A DNA stretch of 64,000 bases from Streptosporangiaceae bacterium NEAU-GS5 (GTDB lineage Bacteria > Actinomycetota > Actinomycetes > Streptosporangiales > Streptosporangiaceae). Positions 17,038 through 25,820 of this stretch are shown here, piece after piece. Location: the NCBI GenBank assembly GCA_017592665.1, contig JAGFNW010000021.1, forward strand, positions 62,001 through 126,000, given 5' to 3'. The notes under the pieces are model-generated. The model made no database searches, had not been told where the DNA came from, and saw only the letters and a program-made list of their open reading frames with translations. Numbering within the stretch: position 1 is the stretch's first letter; the number at the start of each line of letters is the position of its first letter. The position numbers and the translations under genes are program-made.

Positions 17038-17775
17038 ATGGCGCTGTGGCTGGTTCAGGCGAATTTCAAGGCCCGTGACGACTCGGCGCTCGGCCGGTTC
17101 TGGGCGCAGGCGCTCGGCTGGCGTGCTTCCAGCGGAGAGCCCGGTGCGACCAGCGTCACACCCGTGGGCTTCGTCTGGCCGGACCCCGACGCCTTCTGCA
17201 TCGACGTCATCGCCGTCCCGGACCCCGAAACGGTGAAATACCGCGCGCACCTGGATCTCGCCACCACCTCCGCCGACCATCAGGCAGAGCTGGTCGCGCG
17301 CCTGAAGGAGCTCGGTGCGACGCCCGCCGACGTGGGCCAGGGCGACGTGCCGTGGACGGTCCTCGCCGACCCGGAGGGCAACGTGTTCTGCGTGCTTGAG
17401 CCTCGCGAGATCTACCAGGACACCGGGCCGATCGCCGCAGTGGTGGTCGACTGTGCGGATCCCCGGGCCATGGCGTGGTTCTGGGGCGAGGCGATGGACT
17501 GGACCCTGCACGAGGCGACCGACGATCACGCGCGGCTGCGTTCGGCCAAAGGCGTCGGCCCATATCTGGAGTTCCTCCGCGCGCCCAGCGCCAACACCGT
17601 GTCGAACCGCGTCCATCTCGACCTGGCGCCGTATCCCGGTGGCGATCAGGAGGCGGAGGTGGACCGGCTGCGCGCTCTGGGCGCCACCGACGCCGACGTC
17701 GGCCAGGGCGATGTCTCCTGGAAGGTCCTTGCCGACCCGGAGGGCAACGAGTTCTGCGTCCTCGCCGTGCGCTGA
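17038..17775 (+). CDS. two-domain VOC (glyoxalase/dioxygenase superfamily) protein
   Basis: 245 residues made of two related halves. Each ends in a nearly identical block: GATPADVGQGDVPWTVLADPEGNVFCVL at about 95-122 and GATDADVGQGDVSWKVLADPEGNEFCVL at the C-terminus. These are VOC domains with metal-site-like His/Glu positions (HLDL and the E of DPEGN). Glyoxalase, fosfomycin-resistance or dioxygenase-like chemistry is possible; the substrate is unknown. The second ATG was preferred over the one at 17026 because homologous proteins typically begin MAL; neither has a clear ribosome-binding site. It stands alone. Confidence 0.85.
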   Translation: MALWLVQANFKARDDSALGRFWAQALGWRASSGEPGATSVTPVGFVWPDPDAFCIDVIAVPDPETVKYRAHLDLATTSADHQAELVARLKELGATPADVGQGDVPWTVLADPEGNVFCVLEPREIYQDTGPIAAVVVDCADPRAMAWFWGEAMDWTLHEATDDHARLRSAKGVGPYLEFLRAPSANTVSNRVHLDLAPYPGGDQEAEVDRLRALGATDADVGQGDVSWKVLADPEGNEFCVLAVR

Positions 17776-17811
17776 CGCGGAGCCTGTCCGCCTCTGCGCG
17801 GCGGCGGGCGG

Positions 17812-17961
17812 GTGGCCGTGCTCCTGGGGGCCGTCCTCTTCGGCGGGGCGATACCCGGGCTGAGCGTCTCAGCGGTGACCGGCACTCGCGCTGGCCGCGG
17901 TCGGCCTGGCACGCATCGCCGTACGACGGGCGACATCCCGGACCGCGACGTCCAGTCCCTA
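17812..17961 (+). pseudogene. possible remnant of a membrane transporter C-terminus
   Basis: From GTG 17812 one frame reads a hydrophobic VAVLLGAVLFGGAIPGLSV; near 17885 the sequence continues in another frame as LALAAVGLARIAVRRATSR and stops at about 17961. Together this resembles the last spans and basic tail of an MFS-type transporter broken by a frameshift. It has no start region of its own. Low confidence; chance hydrophobic translation of high-GC DNA is the alternative. Confidence 0.25.
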
Positions 17962-18630
17962 GAGGTGTTCCGGCTGGTAGACCAGCTCTGGGCGGCCGAC
18001 CTCGCCGTAGCGGGGGACGCGCCGGGCCAGGCCGGTCTCGGCGAGGTGTTCCAGGTAGCGGCGGGCCGTGACGCGGGAGACGCCGATCAACGTGCCCACG
18101 GCCTGGGCCGACACGCCCTCCGGGTGCCTGCCGAGTTCCCCGGCGATCGCCTCGAGCGTGGCCTGGGTCAGTCCCTTCGGCAGCGGCGACCGCGTGGCGG
18201 CCCGCAGGGCGTTGAGCGCCCGGTCGACTTCACCCTGGCCGGTCGCCGCACCGGCCGTCGACTCGCGGAACTGCTTGTACTGCTGGAGTTTCTGGCGCAG
18301 CGCGTCGAAGGTGAAGGGTTTCAGCAGGTATTGGGTGACACCGAGGGAGACGGCCGAGCGGACCATCGTGAGGTCGCGGGCCGAGGTGATCGCCATGATG
18401 TCGCAGAGGTTCCCGGCGGCGCGCAGCGAACGGGCCAGATCGAGGCCGTGCATGTCCGGCAGGTTCAGGTCGAGCAGGATCAGGTCGGGATGCTCGTGCC
18501 GGAGGATCCGCAGCGCGTCCGCGCCGGTCCGGGCCGACCCCGCCACCTGGAAGCCCGGCACCCGCAGTACGTAGCGCCGGTTCGCCTCGGCGGCGATCTC
18601 CTCGTCCTCGACGATCAGTACGGAGATCAT
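17959..18630 (-). CDS. response regulator, CitB/DcuR family
   Basis: 223 residues. The receiver domain has the acidic pair in VLIVEDEE, the phospho-acceptor Asp in LILLDLNLPD, Thr/Ser in AITSARD and Lys in YLLKPF. A C-terminal HTH of the DcuR type follows (VSAQAVGTLIGVSRVTARRYLEHL). It should be phosphorylated by the histidine kinase encoded upstream and bind promoters of dicarboxylate or citrate genes. Its ATG overlaps the kinase stop in ATGA. The divergent dctA just beyond the kinase gene is the probable target. Confidence 0.93.
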   Translation of the reverse strand: MISVLIVEDEEIAAEANRRYVLRVPGFQVAGSARTGADALRILRHEHPDLILLDLNLPDMHGLDLARSLRAAGNLCDIMAITSARDLTMVRSAVSLGVTQYLLKPFTFDALRQKLQQYKQFRESTAGAATGQGEVDRALNALRAATRSPLPKGLTQATLEAIAGELGRHPEGVSAQAVGTLIGVSRVTARRYLEHLAETGLARRVPRYGEVGRPELVYQPEHL

Positions 18631-19865
18631 GGCAGCGGCAGCCGTACGGAGAATTCGGAGCCGTGCACCTCGATGGCGCCGCCGAGGCGATGGACGGCGG
18701 CCTCGACCATGGGCAGGCCGAAGCCGCGGCCCGTGCCCTTGGTGGTCCACCCTCTCTCGAAGGCCCTCCGCACGGCCTTGGGCGGCATTCCAGGCCCGCT
18801 GTCGTGGACGCGGAGCAGGAGCCGCGGCCCGTCGACGTCGAGGCCGACCTCGACCCAGGCGGGCGAGGGCCCCGAGACGGCCGCGTCGATGGCGTTGTCG
18901 ATCAGGTTTCCGACGATCGTCACCAGCTCGCCGGGATCAAGGGCGCCGTCGAGGTCGAGGTCGCCGAGCGGGCCTTCCGGGGTGATCACGAGTTCCACGC
19001 CGCGCTCGGCGGCCTCGGCGCTCTTGCCGAGCAGCAGCGCGGCGAGCACGGGTTCGCGCACGGCGCCGACGACGTGGTCGGCGAGGCGCTGGGCGCTGGC
19101 TAACTCGCGGGTGGCGAACGCCACGGCATCCTCGCTCCGGCCCAGCTCGATCAGGCTGATCACGGTGTGCAGCCGGTTGGCCGACTCGTGCGCGGCCGAC
19201 CGAAGCGAGTCGACGAAGCTCCGCTCGGCGTACATCCGGTCGAGTTCGGTCGGGCCGAGGCCGTGGGTCTGCCGCCGGAGCCGGGCGCTGACCAGCCATG
19301 TCCCGCCGACCCCGACGAACAGGCCGAGCAGGCCGCCCAGCCCGGTCGTCATCAGCTGGCCACGGACCTCGTCGTCGATGTGCTCGATGGTGATCCCCGC
19401 CGCGACCATGCCTCGGACTCGGCCGGCGGCGTCCCGGACGGGCGTGATGGTGCGGACCGACGGCCCGAGCGTGCCGGTGGCCGTCTCGGTGTAGGTCTGC
19501 CCGGCGAGGGCCTGCGCGATGGACCCGATGTAGTGCCCGCCGATCTGGGCCGGATTCGGATGGGTGTACCGGCGGCCCTCCGGGCTCATGATCGTGATGA
19601 AGTTGACCCCGGCGTGGGTCTGGATCTCCTCCGCGTACGGCTGGAGCGTCGCGGACGGGACCGCCTGTGCGAACGCCGCGAGGACCGACGGGGATTCGGC
19701 CACGCTGATGGCCACCGCGCGCGAGGTCCGCGCCGCTTCGGCGGTCAGCAGGTTCCGCGTGCGGAAGAAGTCGAAGACGCCGCCGCCGATCACGGTCGCG
19801 CCGACCACGACGAGCTGGAGCAGTAGCATCTGCCTGGCCAGACTCCATCGGCGGGAGAGCAGCAT
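18627..19865 (-). CDS. sensor histidine kinase, CitA/DcuS family, apparently lacking the PAS domain
   Basis: About 412 residues from the ATG at 19865, which has GAGG 6 bases upstream. TM1 lies near residues 14-32, an extracytoplasmic Cache-like sensor domain near 40-170 and TM2 near 175-193. The SpoOB-type His motif (AAHESANRLHTVISLIELG, His about 226) and a HATPase (GNLIDNAIDAA, HDSGPG, TKGTGRGFGLPMV) follow. In CitA/DcuS kinases a PAS domain of about 100 residues separates TM2 from the His motif; here only about 30 residues remain. It should sense C4-dicarboxylate or citrate-like ligands and phosphorylate the coupled response regulator. Confidence 0.9.
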   Translation of the reverse strand: MLLSRRWSLARQMLLLQLVVVGATVIGGGVFDFFRTRNLLTAEAARTSRAVAISVAESPSVLAAFAQAVPSATLQPYAEEIQTHAGVNFITIMSPEGRRYTHPNPAQIGGHYIGSIAQALAGQTYTETATGTLGPSVRTITPVRDAAGRVRGMVAAGITIEHIDDEVRGQLMTTGLGGLLGLFVGVGGTWLVSARLRRQTHGLGPTELDRMYAERSFVDSLRSAAHESANRLHTVISLIELGRSEDAVAFATRELASAQRLADHVVGAVREPVLAALLLGKSAEAAERGVELVITPEGPLGDLDLDGALDPGELVTIVGNLIDNAIDAAVSGPSPAWVEVGLDVDGPRLLLRVHDSGPGMPPKAVRRAFERGWTTKGTGRGFGLPMVEAAVHRLGGAIEVHGSEFSVRLPLP

Positions 19866-19877
19866 AACCGGCCTCAT

Positions 19878-19897
19878 ATTTCGCTCGTGAACGAAAT
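19878..19897. promoter_or_regulatory. inverted repeat ATTTCG-N8-CGAAAT between the kinase gene and dctA
   Basis: Six-base arms match exactly around an 8-base spacer, in the roughly 100 bases separating the divergent kinase and dctA starts. A candidate binding site for the CitB/DcuR-type regulator; modest because the arms are short. Confidence 0.4.
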
Positions 19898-19968
19898 GTA
19901 CGCAATGATGACCGCTTTCCGGGCCGGGCGCATAGTCACTCAAATCGAACTTTCATCAGGAGTGGCCC

Positions 19969-21312
19969 ATGCGTCGTGATCGAACTCACTACCTGTATCT
20001 GGCGGTGATGGTCGCGGTCCTCGCCGGGATCGCGGTCGGGTTCGCCGCCCCTGACGTCGGAGTGGCCCTCAAGCCGCTGGGCACCGGGTTCGTGGCCCTG
20101 ATCAAAATGATGATCAGCCCGATCATCTTCTGCACCATCGTGCTCGGGGTCGGCTCGGTCAGCAAGGCCGCCAAGGTGGGCAAGGTGGGCGGCCTCGCGC
20201 TCGGCTACTTCCTGGTCATGTCCACGGTGGCGCTCGCCATCGGCCTGCTGGTCGGGAACCTGATCGAGCCGGGCAGCGGGCTGGTGCTCACCGACTCGCT
20301 CAAGACGGCCGCGCACGAGCAGGCCACATCCGCGGAGGCGACGAACTTCGCGGATTATGTGCTGGGAATCATCCCGACGACGCTGCTGTCGGCCTTCACC
20401 GACGGTCAGATCCTGCAGACGCTGCTGGTCGCGTTGCTCACCGGCTTCGCCCTGCTGGCCATGGGCGACCGGGCGGCGCCGATCCTCACCGCGATCGGGC
20501 ACCTCCAGCGGCTGGTCTTCCGGATCCTCGCCATGGTCCTCTGGGCCGCCCCGGTCGGCGCCTTCGGCGCGATCGCGTCCGTGGTCGGTGCCACCGGCGT
20601 GGACGCGCTGAAGGCCCTCGGCGTCATCATGTTGGGCTTCTACGTCACCTGCCTGCTCTTCCTGGGCCTGGTCCTCGGCCCGCTGCTGTGGGCCGTCGCC
20701 AGGGTCAGCCTGATCTCGCTGATGCGCTACCTCGGCCGGGAGTATCTCCTGGTCTTCTCGACCTCCTCCTCGGACGCCGCGCTGCCACGCCTGATCGCCA
20801 AGATGGAACATCTCGGGGTGAGCCGCCAGACGGTCGGCATCACCGTGCCCACGGGATATTCGTTCAACCTGGACGGCACCGCGATCTACCTGACCATGGC
20901 CACGCTCACGATCGCCAAGGCCCTGGGCAGCCCGCTCGAGGTCGGGCAGCAGATCTCGCTGCTCGTGTTCATGATGGTCGCCTCCAAGGGCGCGGCCGGC
21001 GTCACGGGCGCGGGGCTGGCGACCCTCGCGGGCGGCCTGCAGACCTACCGGCCGGCCCTGGTCGACGGCGTCGGGCTCATCATCGGCATCGACAGGTTCA
21101 TGTCCGAGGCCCGTTCGCTGACCAACTTCACGGGTAACGCGGTGGCCACCGTACTGATCGGCAGCTGGACCGGCGAGTTCGACCGGGAGCGGGCCGAGGA
21201 GGTCCTCGCCGGCCGGCTCCCCTTCGACGAGACGACGTTGCTCGACGAGCCCGAGCCCCAAGAGCCACCGGAATCGGCGCATCCGGCGCTGAGCGGCACC
21301 GGCTCGGCCTGA
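19969..21312 (+). CDS. dctA: C4-dicarboxylate:cation symporter, DctA (DAACS family)
   Basis: 447 residues of the glutamate/dicarboxylate symporter fold. It has IKMMISPIIFCTIVLGV, the serine-rich re-entrant loop STSSSDAALPRLIAKM, GYSFNLDGTAIYLTMA and the GAAGVTGAGLATLA segment before the last spans. These match DctA/GltP proteins that import succinate, fumarate and malate with protons or sodium. CAGGAG precedes the ATG. Divergent from a CitA/CitB-type two-component system, which very likely controls it. A strong hairpin follows. Confidence 0.93.
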   Translation: MRRDRTHYLYLAVMVAVLAGIAVGFAAPDVGVALKPLGTGFVALIKMMISPIIFCTIVLGVGSVSKAAKVGKVGGLALGYFLVMSTVALAIGLLVGNLIEPGSGLVLTDSLKTAAHEQATSAEATNFADYVLGIIPTTLLSAFTDGQILQTLLVALLTGFALLAMGDRAAPILTAIGHLQRLVFRILAMVLWAAPVGAFGAIASVVGATGVDALKALGVIMLGFYVTCLLFLGLVLGPLLWAVARVSLISLMRYLGREYLLVFSTSSSDAALPRLIAKMEHLGVSRQTVGITVPTGYSFNLDGTAIYLTMATLTIAKALGSPLEVGQQISLLVFMMVASKGAAGVTGAGLATLAGGLQTYRPALVDGVGLIIGIDRFMSEARSLTNFTGNAVATVLIGSWTGEFDRERAEEVLAGRLPFDETTLLDEPEPQEPPESAHPALSGTGSA

Positions 21313-21320
21313 TCAGCGGA

Positions 21321-21351
21321 GAGCGGCCCTCCCGCTTGACGAGGGCCGCTC
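21321..21351. terminator. hairpin terminator between dctA and the tautomerase gene
   Basis: Perfect 11-base arms (GAGCGGCCCTC and complement) with a 9-base loop, between convergent genes. Probably serves both directions. Confidence 0.8.
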
Positions 21352-21392
21352 CCCGCACAGCCGGCTGAACTTCCCTCGACCCGGCCGACCGG

Positions 21393-21776
21393 CTATTCCT
21401 GGACGACGCCTCCGAGACCGGTGCGGCCCTCGAGAACGGCGACTAGCTCGACGGTGGTCCCGCTGCGCGCCTCCTCGCCGAGGACACCCGCTATCGCGTC
21501 GGTCAGCCCGGCGACCAGCCGCGCCGCGATTTCCTTGCCGCCGGGCCGCGTCAGGGCCACCTCGCGGATGCCGAACGTGATCGCGGGCGCGGCGTCGTCG
21601 ACGGCCCTTCCACCGATGCCCCAGCGCCCGCGTGGTATGCCGTCGAGATGGACGACGACCAGGTCGCGAGCCCACTCGCCATACACCTGGACGACGGCAT
21701 CGGTCAGAGCGGCGATCAGCGCCGGCTCATGGCCGGCCAGTTTCACCTCGGGCACCCGTGCGGTCAGATGTGGCAT
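21393..21776 (-). CDS. tautomerase family protein
   Basis: 127 residues starting Met-Pro; removal of Met would leave the catalytic N-terminal Pro1 of the 4-oxalocrotonate tautomerase/MIF superfamily. Two beta-alpha-beta-like halves are visible (an EPALIAALTDAVVQVYGE helix and a GGKEIAARLVAGLTDAIAGVLGE helix), the fused-subunit size of some members. It would catalyse keto-enol tautomerisation or a related reaction; substrate unknown. It is divergent from a MarR gene, with a 29-base inverted repeat between, and so probably under MarR control. Confidence 0.82.
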   Translation of the reverse strand: MPHLTARVPEVKLAGHEPALIAALTDAVVQVYGEWARDLVVVHLDGIPRGRWGIGGRAVDDAAPAITFGIREVALTRPGGKEIAARLVAGLTDAIAGVLGEEARSGTTVELVAVLEGRTGLGGVVQE

Positions 21777-21790
21777 AGTCGAGGACTCCG

Positions 21791-21819
21791 TTTGTATCCA
21801 AAAAAGATTTGATTACAAA
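21791..21819. promoter_or_regulatory. MarR operator candidate, TTTGTAtcCAAA-N5-TTTGATTACAAA
   Basis: Twelve-base arms pair at 10 positions around a 5-base spacer. The whole site is AT-rich and lies in the 61-base divergent region between the tautomerase and MarR genes. Placement and symmetry fit autoregulation by MarR. Confidence 0.7.
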
Positions 21820-21837
21820 GGTAACAGGGGTGACGAG

Positions 21838-22302
21838 ATGAGCGCCAGGGACGCCATGACGACGGTCCAGGCGGTCCGCTCGATGCTGCTGTTGATGCCG
21901 CGGCTGGTGGGGCGGGCGAAGCGACTGCCGATCCCGGCCGCCCTGCGTGGACTGGACCTCGCTTCCCGGCATCTCGCCTTGCTGGCCCACCTGCAATACG
22001 ACGGGCCGCTGACGGTGAGCCAGCTGGCCGACCGGCTGGAAGTGGCGCCCACCACCGTCAGCCTCATGGTCGGCGACCTGTCCCGCCACGGCATCCTGAC
22101 GCGGCAGGAGGACGACGCCGACCGGCGACGCAGAATCGTCACGATCGCACCGCACTACGCGGCCCCGATCAACGAATGGCTTTCCGGCAGCGCCACCGCC
22201 TGGACCGAGGTGCTGGCCGCGCTAACGCCCGCGGAACGAGCGACGATCGTGGCCACCATGCGCGCTTACGAAGCCGCCCTCGACAAACACACGAGCACCT
22301 GA
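21838..22302 (+). CDS. MarR family regulator
   Basis: 154 residues with the winged [49 protein letters not shown], where the DxDRR wing is diagnostic. MarR proteins dimerise and release DNA when bound by small aromatic or phenolic ligands. ATG at 21838 follows AGGGGTGA. Divergent from the tautomerase gene, so the ligand may be a substrate of that enzyme or of the acyl-CoA ligase 148 bases downstream. Confidence 0.9.
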   Translation: MSARDAMTTVQAVRSMLLLMPRLVGRAKRLPIPAALRGLDLASRHLALLAHLQYDGPLTVSQLADRLEVAPTTVSLMVGDLSRHGILTRQEDDADRRRRIVTIAPHYAAPINEWLSGSATAWTEVLAALTPAERATIVATMRAYEAALDKHTST

Positions 22303-22450
22303 TTTCGCGCCGGGGCGCGAGATCGCGGTGCCATGCGATGGCACGGGGTTGGCACGGGTTTGGCACACCTCACTAAGTAGGACCCGAGTGTTGCGGCGGC
22401 GGCCGCCGCGGACCCGACGGCCTCCGAACCTGCCAATCCACGGAGCCATC

Positions 22451-24088
22451 ATGACCAAACGCATCGCTTCGTACGCCTCCGGCGTTTCTGACATCTCGCT
22501 GCTCGGCGAGACGATCGGCGAGAACCTCGAACGCACCGTGGCCAGACACCGCGATCGCGAGGCGCTGGTCGACGTGGCGGCCGGGCGCCGCTGGACGTAC
22601 TCGGAGTTCGGCGCCGAGGTGGACCGGGTCGCGCTCGGCCTGCTGGCGCGCGGGATCGCCCGGGGCGACCGGGTCGGCGTCTGGGCGCCCAACTGCGCGG
22701 AGTGGGTGTTCGTGCAGTACGCCACCGCCAAGATCGGCGCGATCCTGGTCAACGTCAACCCCGCCTACCGCGCCCACGAGCTGGAATACGTGGTGCGGCA
22801 GTCCGGCATGCGACTGCTGATCAGCGCGGTGACCCATCGGGGCGCCGACTATCGGGCGATGATCGCCGAGGCGGGCGTCGAGGATGTGATCTTCTTCGGT
22901 GAGGCCGGCTGGCACGAACTCGTCGCCGCCGGCTCGGCGGCCGACCCGGCGGCACTGCGGGAGCGGGCGGCCGAGCTCGCCTTCGACGACCCGATCAACA
23001 TCCAGTACACCTCGGGAACCACGGGCTTCCCCAAAGGCGCCACGCTGTCCCACCACAACATCCTCAACAACGGCTACTTCGTCGCCGAAGGCCTCGGTTA
23101 CACCGAAGCGGACCGGATCTGCCTGCCGGTGCCGCTTTACCACTGCTTCGGGATGGTCCTCGGCAACCTGGGCGCCACCTCGCACGGCGCGTGCATCGTC
23201 CTTCCGGCCGCCGGGTTCGACCCCGAGGCCACGCTGCGGGCCGTGCAACAGGAGCGGTGCACCTCCCTGTACGGCGTGCCGACCATGTTCATCGCCGAAC
23301 TCGGCCTCGCGGACTTCGCCACGTTCGACCTGTCCAGCCTGCGCACCGGCATCATGGCCGGGTCGCCCTGCCCGGTCGAGGTGATGAAGCGCGTGGTCAG
23401 CGAGATGAACATGGCCGAGGTGGCGATCTGCTACGGCATGACCGAGACCTCCCCGGTCTCGACGATGACGCGGCGCCACGACGGGCTCGTGCGGCGCACG
23501 GAGACGGTGGGCCGGCCGATGCCGCACGTCGAAGTGAAGATCATCGACCCTGATACGGGCCTGACGGTGCCGCGCGGCACATCCGGGGAGCTGTGCACCC
23601 GCGGGTATTCGGTCATGCTCGGATATTGGGCCGAAGCCGACCGGACCGCCGAGGTCATCGACGCCGCCCGCTGGATGCGCTCGGGAGACCTGGCGACCAT
23701 GGACGCCGACGGATACCTCAACGTCGTCGGCCGGATCAAGGACCTGGTGATCCGCGGCGGCGAGAACATCTACCCGCGCGAGATCGAGGAGTTCCTCTAC
23801 AGCCACCCCGACATCGGCGATGTCCAGGTCATCGGCGTCCCGGACCAGAAGTACGGTGAGGAGCTGATGGCGTGGATCGTGATGCGCCCGGGCGCCGAGC
23901 CGCTCACCGCGGAGAGCGTCAGGCGGTTCTGCACGGGCCGGCTCGCCCACTACAAGATCCCGCGGTACGTCCACATCGTCGGCGGGTTCCCCATGACGGT
24001 CACCGGCAAGATCCGGAAGGTGGAGATGCGCGAGGCCGCCATCGACCTTCTCGGCCTCCACGAGGCGGCCGCGACGCACACCGCCTAG
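22451..24088 (+). CDS. AMP-binding acyl-CoA ligase (FadD-like)
   Basis: 545 residues of the ANL superfamily. It has the phosphate-binding loop [16 protein letters not shown], the adenine motif [45 protein letters not shown] hinge region and the catalytic Lys in TVTGKIRK. It activates a carboxylic acid to the acyl-AMP and then the CoA thioester; medium-chain or aromatic acids are both possible. ATG at 22451 has GGAG 6 bases upstream. The 148-base upstream gap contains three TGGCAC repeats of unknown meaning. It lies downstream of MarR and may belong to the same catabolic response. Confidence 0.92.
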   Translation: MTKRIASYASGVSDISLLGETIGENLERTVARHRDREALVDVAAGRRWTYSEFGAEVDRVALGLLARGIARGDRVGVWAPNCAEWVFVQYATAKIGAILVNVNPAYRAHELEYVVRQSGMRLLISAVTHRGADYRAMIAEAGVEDVIFFGEAGWHELVAAGSAADPAALRERAAELAFDDPINIQYTSGTTGFPKGATLSHHNILNNGYFVAEGLGYTEADRICLPVPLYHCFGMVLGNLGATSHGACIVLPAAGFDPEATLRAVQQERCTSLYGVPTMFIAELGLADFATFDLSSLRTGIMAGSPCPVEVMKRVVSEMNMAEVAICYGMTETSPVSTMTRRHDGLVRRTETVGRPMPHVEVKIIDPDTGLTVPRGTSGELCTRGYSVMLGYWAEADRTAEVIDAARWMRSGDLATMDADGYLNVVGRIKDLVIRGGENIYPREIEEFLYSHPDIGDVQVIGVPDQKYGEELMAWIVMRPGAEPLTAESVRRFCTGRLAHYKIPRYVHIVGGFPMTVTGKIRKVEMREAAIDLLGLHEAAATHTA

Positions 24089-24193
24089 TGCGGTGGGACG
24101 TGCGGCCGGCCGTCCGGCTGAAGACCACGGCTGACCTGATGATTGGCGGTGATTGAGGGTAGTTGGCGGGGAACCAGAAAGGGGCCCGCCCAG

Positions 24194-25363
24194 ATGGGGG
24201 AGAAGCCGGTTCTGCAGGAACGTCCCTCGAGCCCAGGCGCTGAGGAGGTCTCCGCCGAGCGGACCGTGGCCGCCGCCGTGGCGACGGCGGCGGCCGCCGC
24301 GGAGGAAGGTCAGCCGTTCGGCAATCCCGGCCGGCCGTTCAATCGCCGGTCGCCGTTCTTCGTCGGGATGACCGCCGCAGCCGGCGTGGCCGTGACGTAC
24401 GGGCTGATCCAGCTGATCGTGTCGGCCCGCGATGTGCTGGCGTTGATCGGCCTGGCGCTGTTCCTGGCGATCGGCCTGGACCCGGCGGTGGCCTGGCTGG
24501 TACGGCGGGGCCTGCCGCGCGCGCTGTCCGTTCTGGCGATCTTGGCCGCGGCCTTTGGCTTGCTGGCCTGCTTCCTGGCGCTGGCCATTCCCGCCCTGGT
24601 CGAGCAGGGCGGCCGGTTCGTACGGCAACTGCCGGGCTATGTGCAGAGCTTGCAGGACAAAAGCTCGTTTCTCGGCGCGCTCAACCAGCGCTTTCAGCTG
24701 CAGCAGCGGTTGGCGGACTTCGCTTCGGGCAAGGCCAATCTGTCACTTGCCACGGGGTTGCTCGGCGCCGGCCAGGTCGTCGTGGGAGCGGCCGTCTCGG
24801 TGCTGGTGGTGTGCGTCCTCACGGTTTACTTCCTGGCGGACATGTCACGCATCAAGACCACCCTGTATCGCTGCGTGCCGCACTCGCGGCGTCCACGGGT
24901 CATCCTGATCGGTGACGAGATCTTGGCCAAGGTCGGCGGCTTCGTCCTGGGAAACCTGCTGACCTCTCTGATCGCCGGTGTGGCCACGTTCATCTGGCTA
25001 CAGGTGTTCGGTGTTCCGTACTCGGTGCTGCTGGGGTTGTTCGTCGCTTTGGTGGATCTGGTTCCCGTGGTGGGGTCGACGCTCGGCGGGGTGGTGGTGG
25101 CGCTGGTGGCGGTGAGCGTGTCGATCCCTGTCGCGATCGGGACGGTGATCTTCTTCGTCGCTTACCGCTTCGTTGAGGACTACCTGCTGGTGCCCAAGAT
25201 CATGGGCCGTACGGTCGAGGTGCCCGGCGTGGTCACCGTGATCGCGGTCCTGGTCGGCGGGACCTTGCTCGGCATGATCGGCGCGCTGGTGGCCATCCCG
25301 GTCGCGGCGGCACTGCGCTTGTTCCTGCGCGAGGTCGCCTTCCCGCGCCTGGATCGCTCCTAG
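24194..25363 (+). CDS. AI-2E family transporter
   Basis: About 389 residues. A polar, Ala/Glu-rich cytoplasmic tail of about 55 residues precedes seven to eight spans. The family sequence around LGLFVALVDLVPVVGSTLGGVVVALVAV and the DYLLVPKIMGRTVEVPG stretch mark PF01594. Family members have been linked to AI-2 export or Na+/H+ exchange; the role here is open. ATG at 24194 follows AAAGGGG by 9 bases, with a possible GTG at 24149. It is convergent with the STAS gene. Confidence 0.88.
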   Translation: MGEKPVLQERPSSPGAEEVSAERTVAAAVATAAAAAEEGQPFGNPGRPFNRRSPFFVGMTAAAGVAVTYGLIQLIVSARDVLALIGLALFLAIGLDPAVAWLVRRGLPRALSVLAILAAAFGLLACFLALAIPALVEQGGRFVRQLPGYVQSLQDKSSFLGALNQRFQLQQRLADFASGKANLSLATGLLGAGQVVVGAAVSVLVVCVLTVYFLADMSRIKTTLYRCVPHSRRPRVILIGDEILAKVGGFVLGNLLTSLIAGVATFIWLQVFGVPYSVLLGLFVALVDLVPVVGSTLGGVVVALVAVSVSIPVAIGTVIFFVAYRFVEDYLLVPKIMGRTVEVPGVVTVIAVLVGGTLLGMIGALVAIPVAAALRLFLREVAFPRLDRS

Positions 25364-25382
25364 CGCTTCGGGGCCGGCCCGT

Positions 25383-25703
25383 TCAGGCCATGACCTCGAA
25401 GCGGAGGTCCAGGCCGGTGACGCGCAGCAGCCGGGCGATGCGCGGCGGAACGCCGGTCAAGGCCAGCCTGATGCCCTGGGCTTGGGCGCGGCCCTGCACG
25501 CCGAGCAGTACGCCCAGCCCACCGGCGCCGCAGAAGGTGACCTGGGACAGATCCAGGACGAGCAGGTCGGTGCTGTAGTCGAGAGTATTGAGCAGCCGCT
25601 GGCGCAGCTGCGCCGTGGTGAAGATGTCGATGTCGCCCGACAGATACACGACGGTGGGCGCCGAGGCGCCCGCGCTGAGCAGGGCGGATTCGATGACGGT
25701 CAT
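25383..25703 (-). CDS. STAS-domain protein, SpoIIAA-like, without the phospho-acceptor Ser
   Basis: 106 residues, one STAS domain: VVYLSGDIDIFTTAQLRQRL, then LLVLDLSQVTFCGAGGLGVLLG. In anti-anti-sigma factors the second block reads DSSGL and its second Ser is phosphorylated by the anti-sigma kinase. Here the aligned residues are G-A-G, so Gly61 replaces the target Ser. It may bind an anti-sigma factor constitutively, or bind something else. No anti-sigma kinase is adjacent; the DUF5994 gene lies upstream on the same strand. Confidence 0.85.
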   Translation of the reverse strand: MTVIESALLSAGASAPTVVYLSGDIDIFTTAQLRQRLLNTLDYSTDLLVLDLSQVTFCGAGGLGVLLGVQGRAQAQGIRLALTGVPPRIARLLRVTGLDLRFEVMA

Positions 25704-25820
25704 GGAAGTCTCCTCTACTGGAAGCCGAAGGTGATGAGATGCCTGCCGGCCGAAGATCGGCCCGCCGCCAAAACGGGCGGAGCCTGGACCGTTCGATCCA
25801 GCCGGCAGGCGGCACGTGGG

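Noticed and set aside
22361-22376. TGGCAC repeats before the acyl-CoA ligase, resembling a sigma-54 -24/-12 promoter
   Set aside because: Sigma-54 is absent from actinobacteria and the -12 element is not correct. The repeats remain unexplained.
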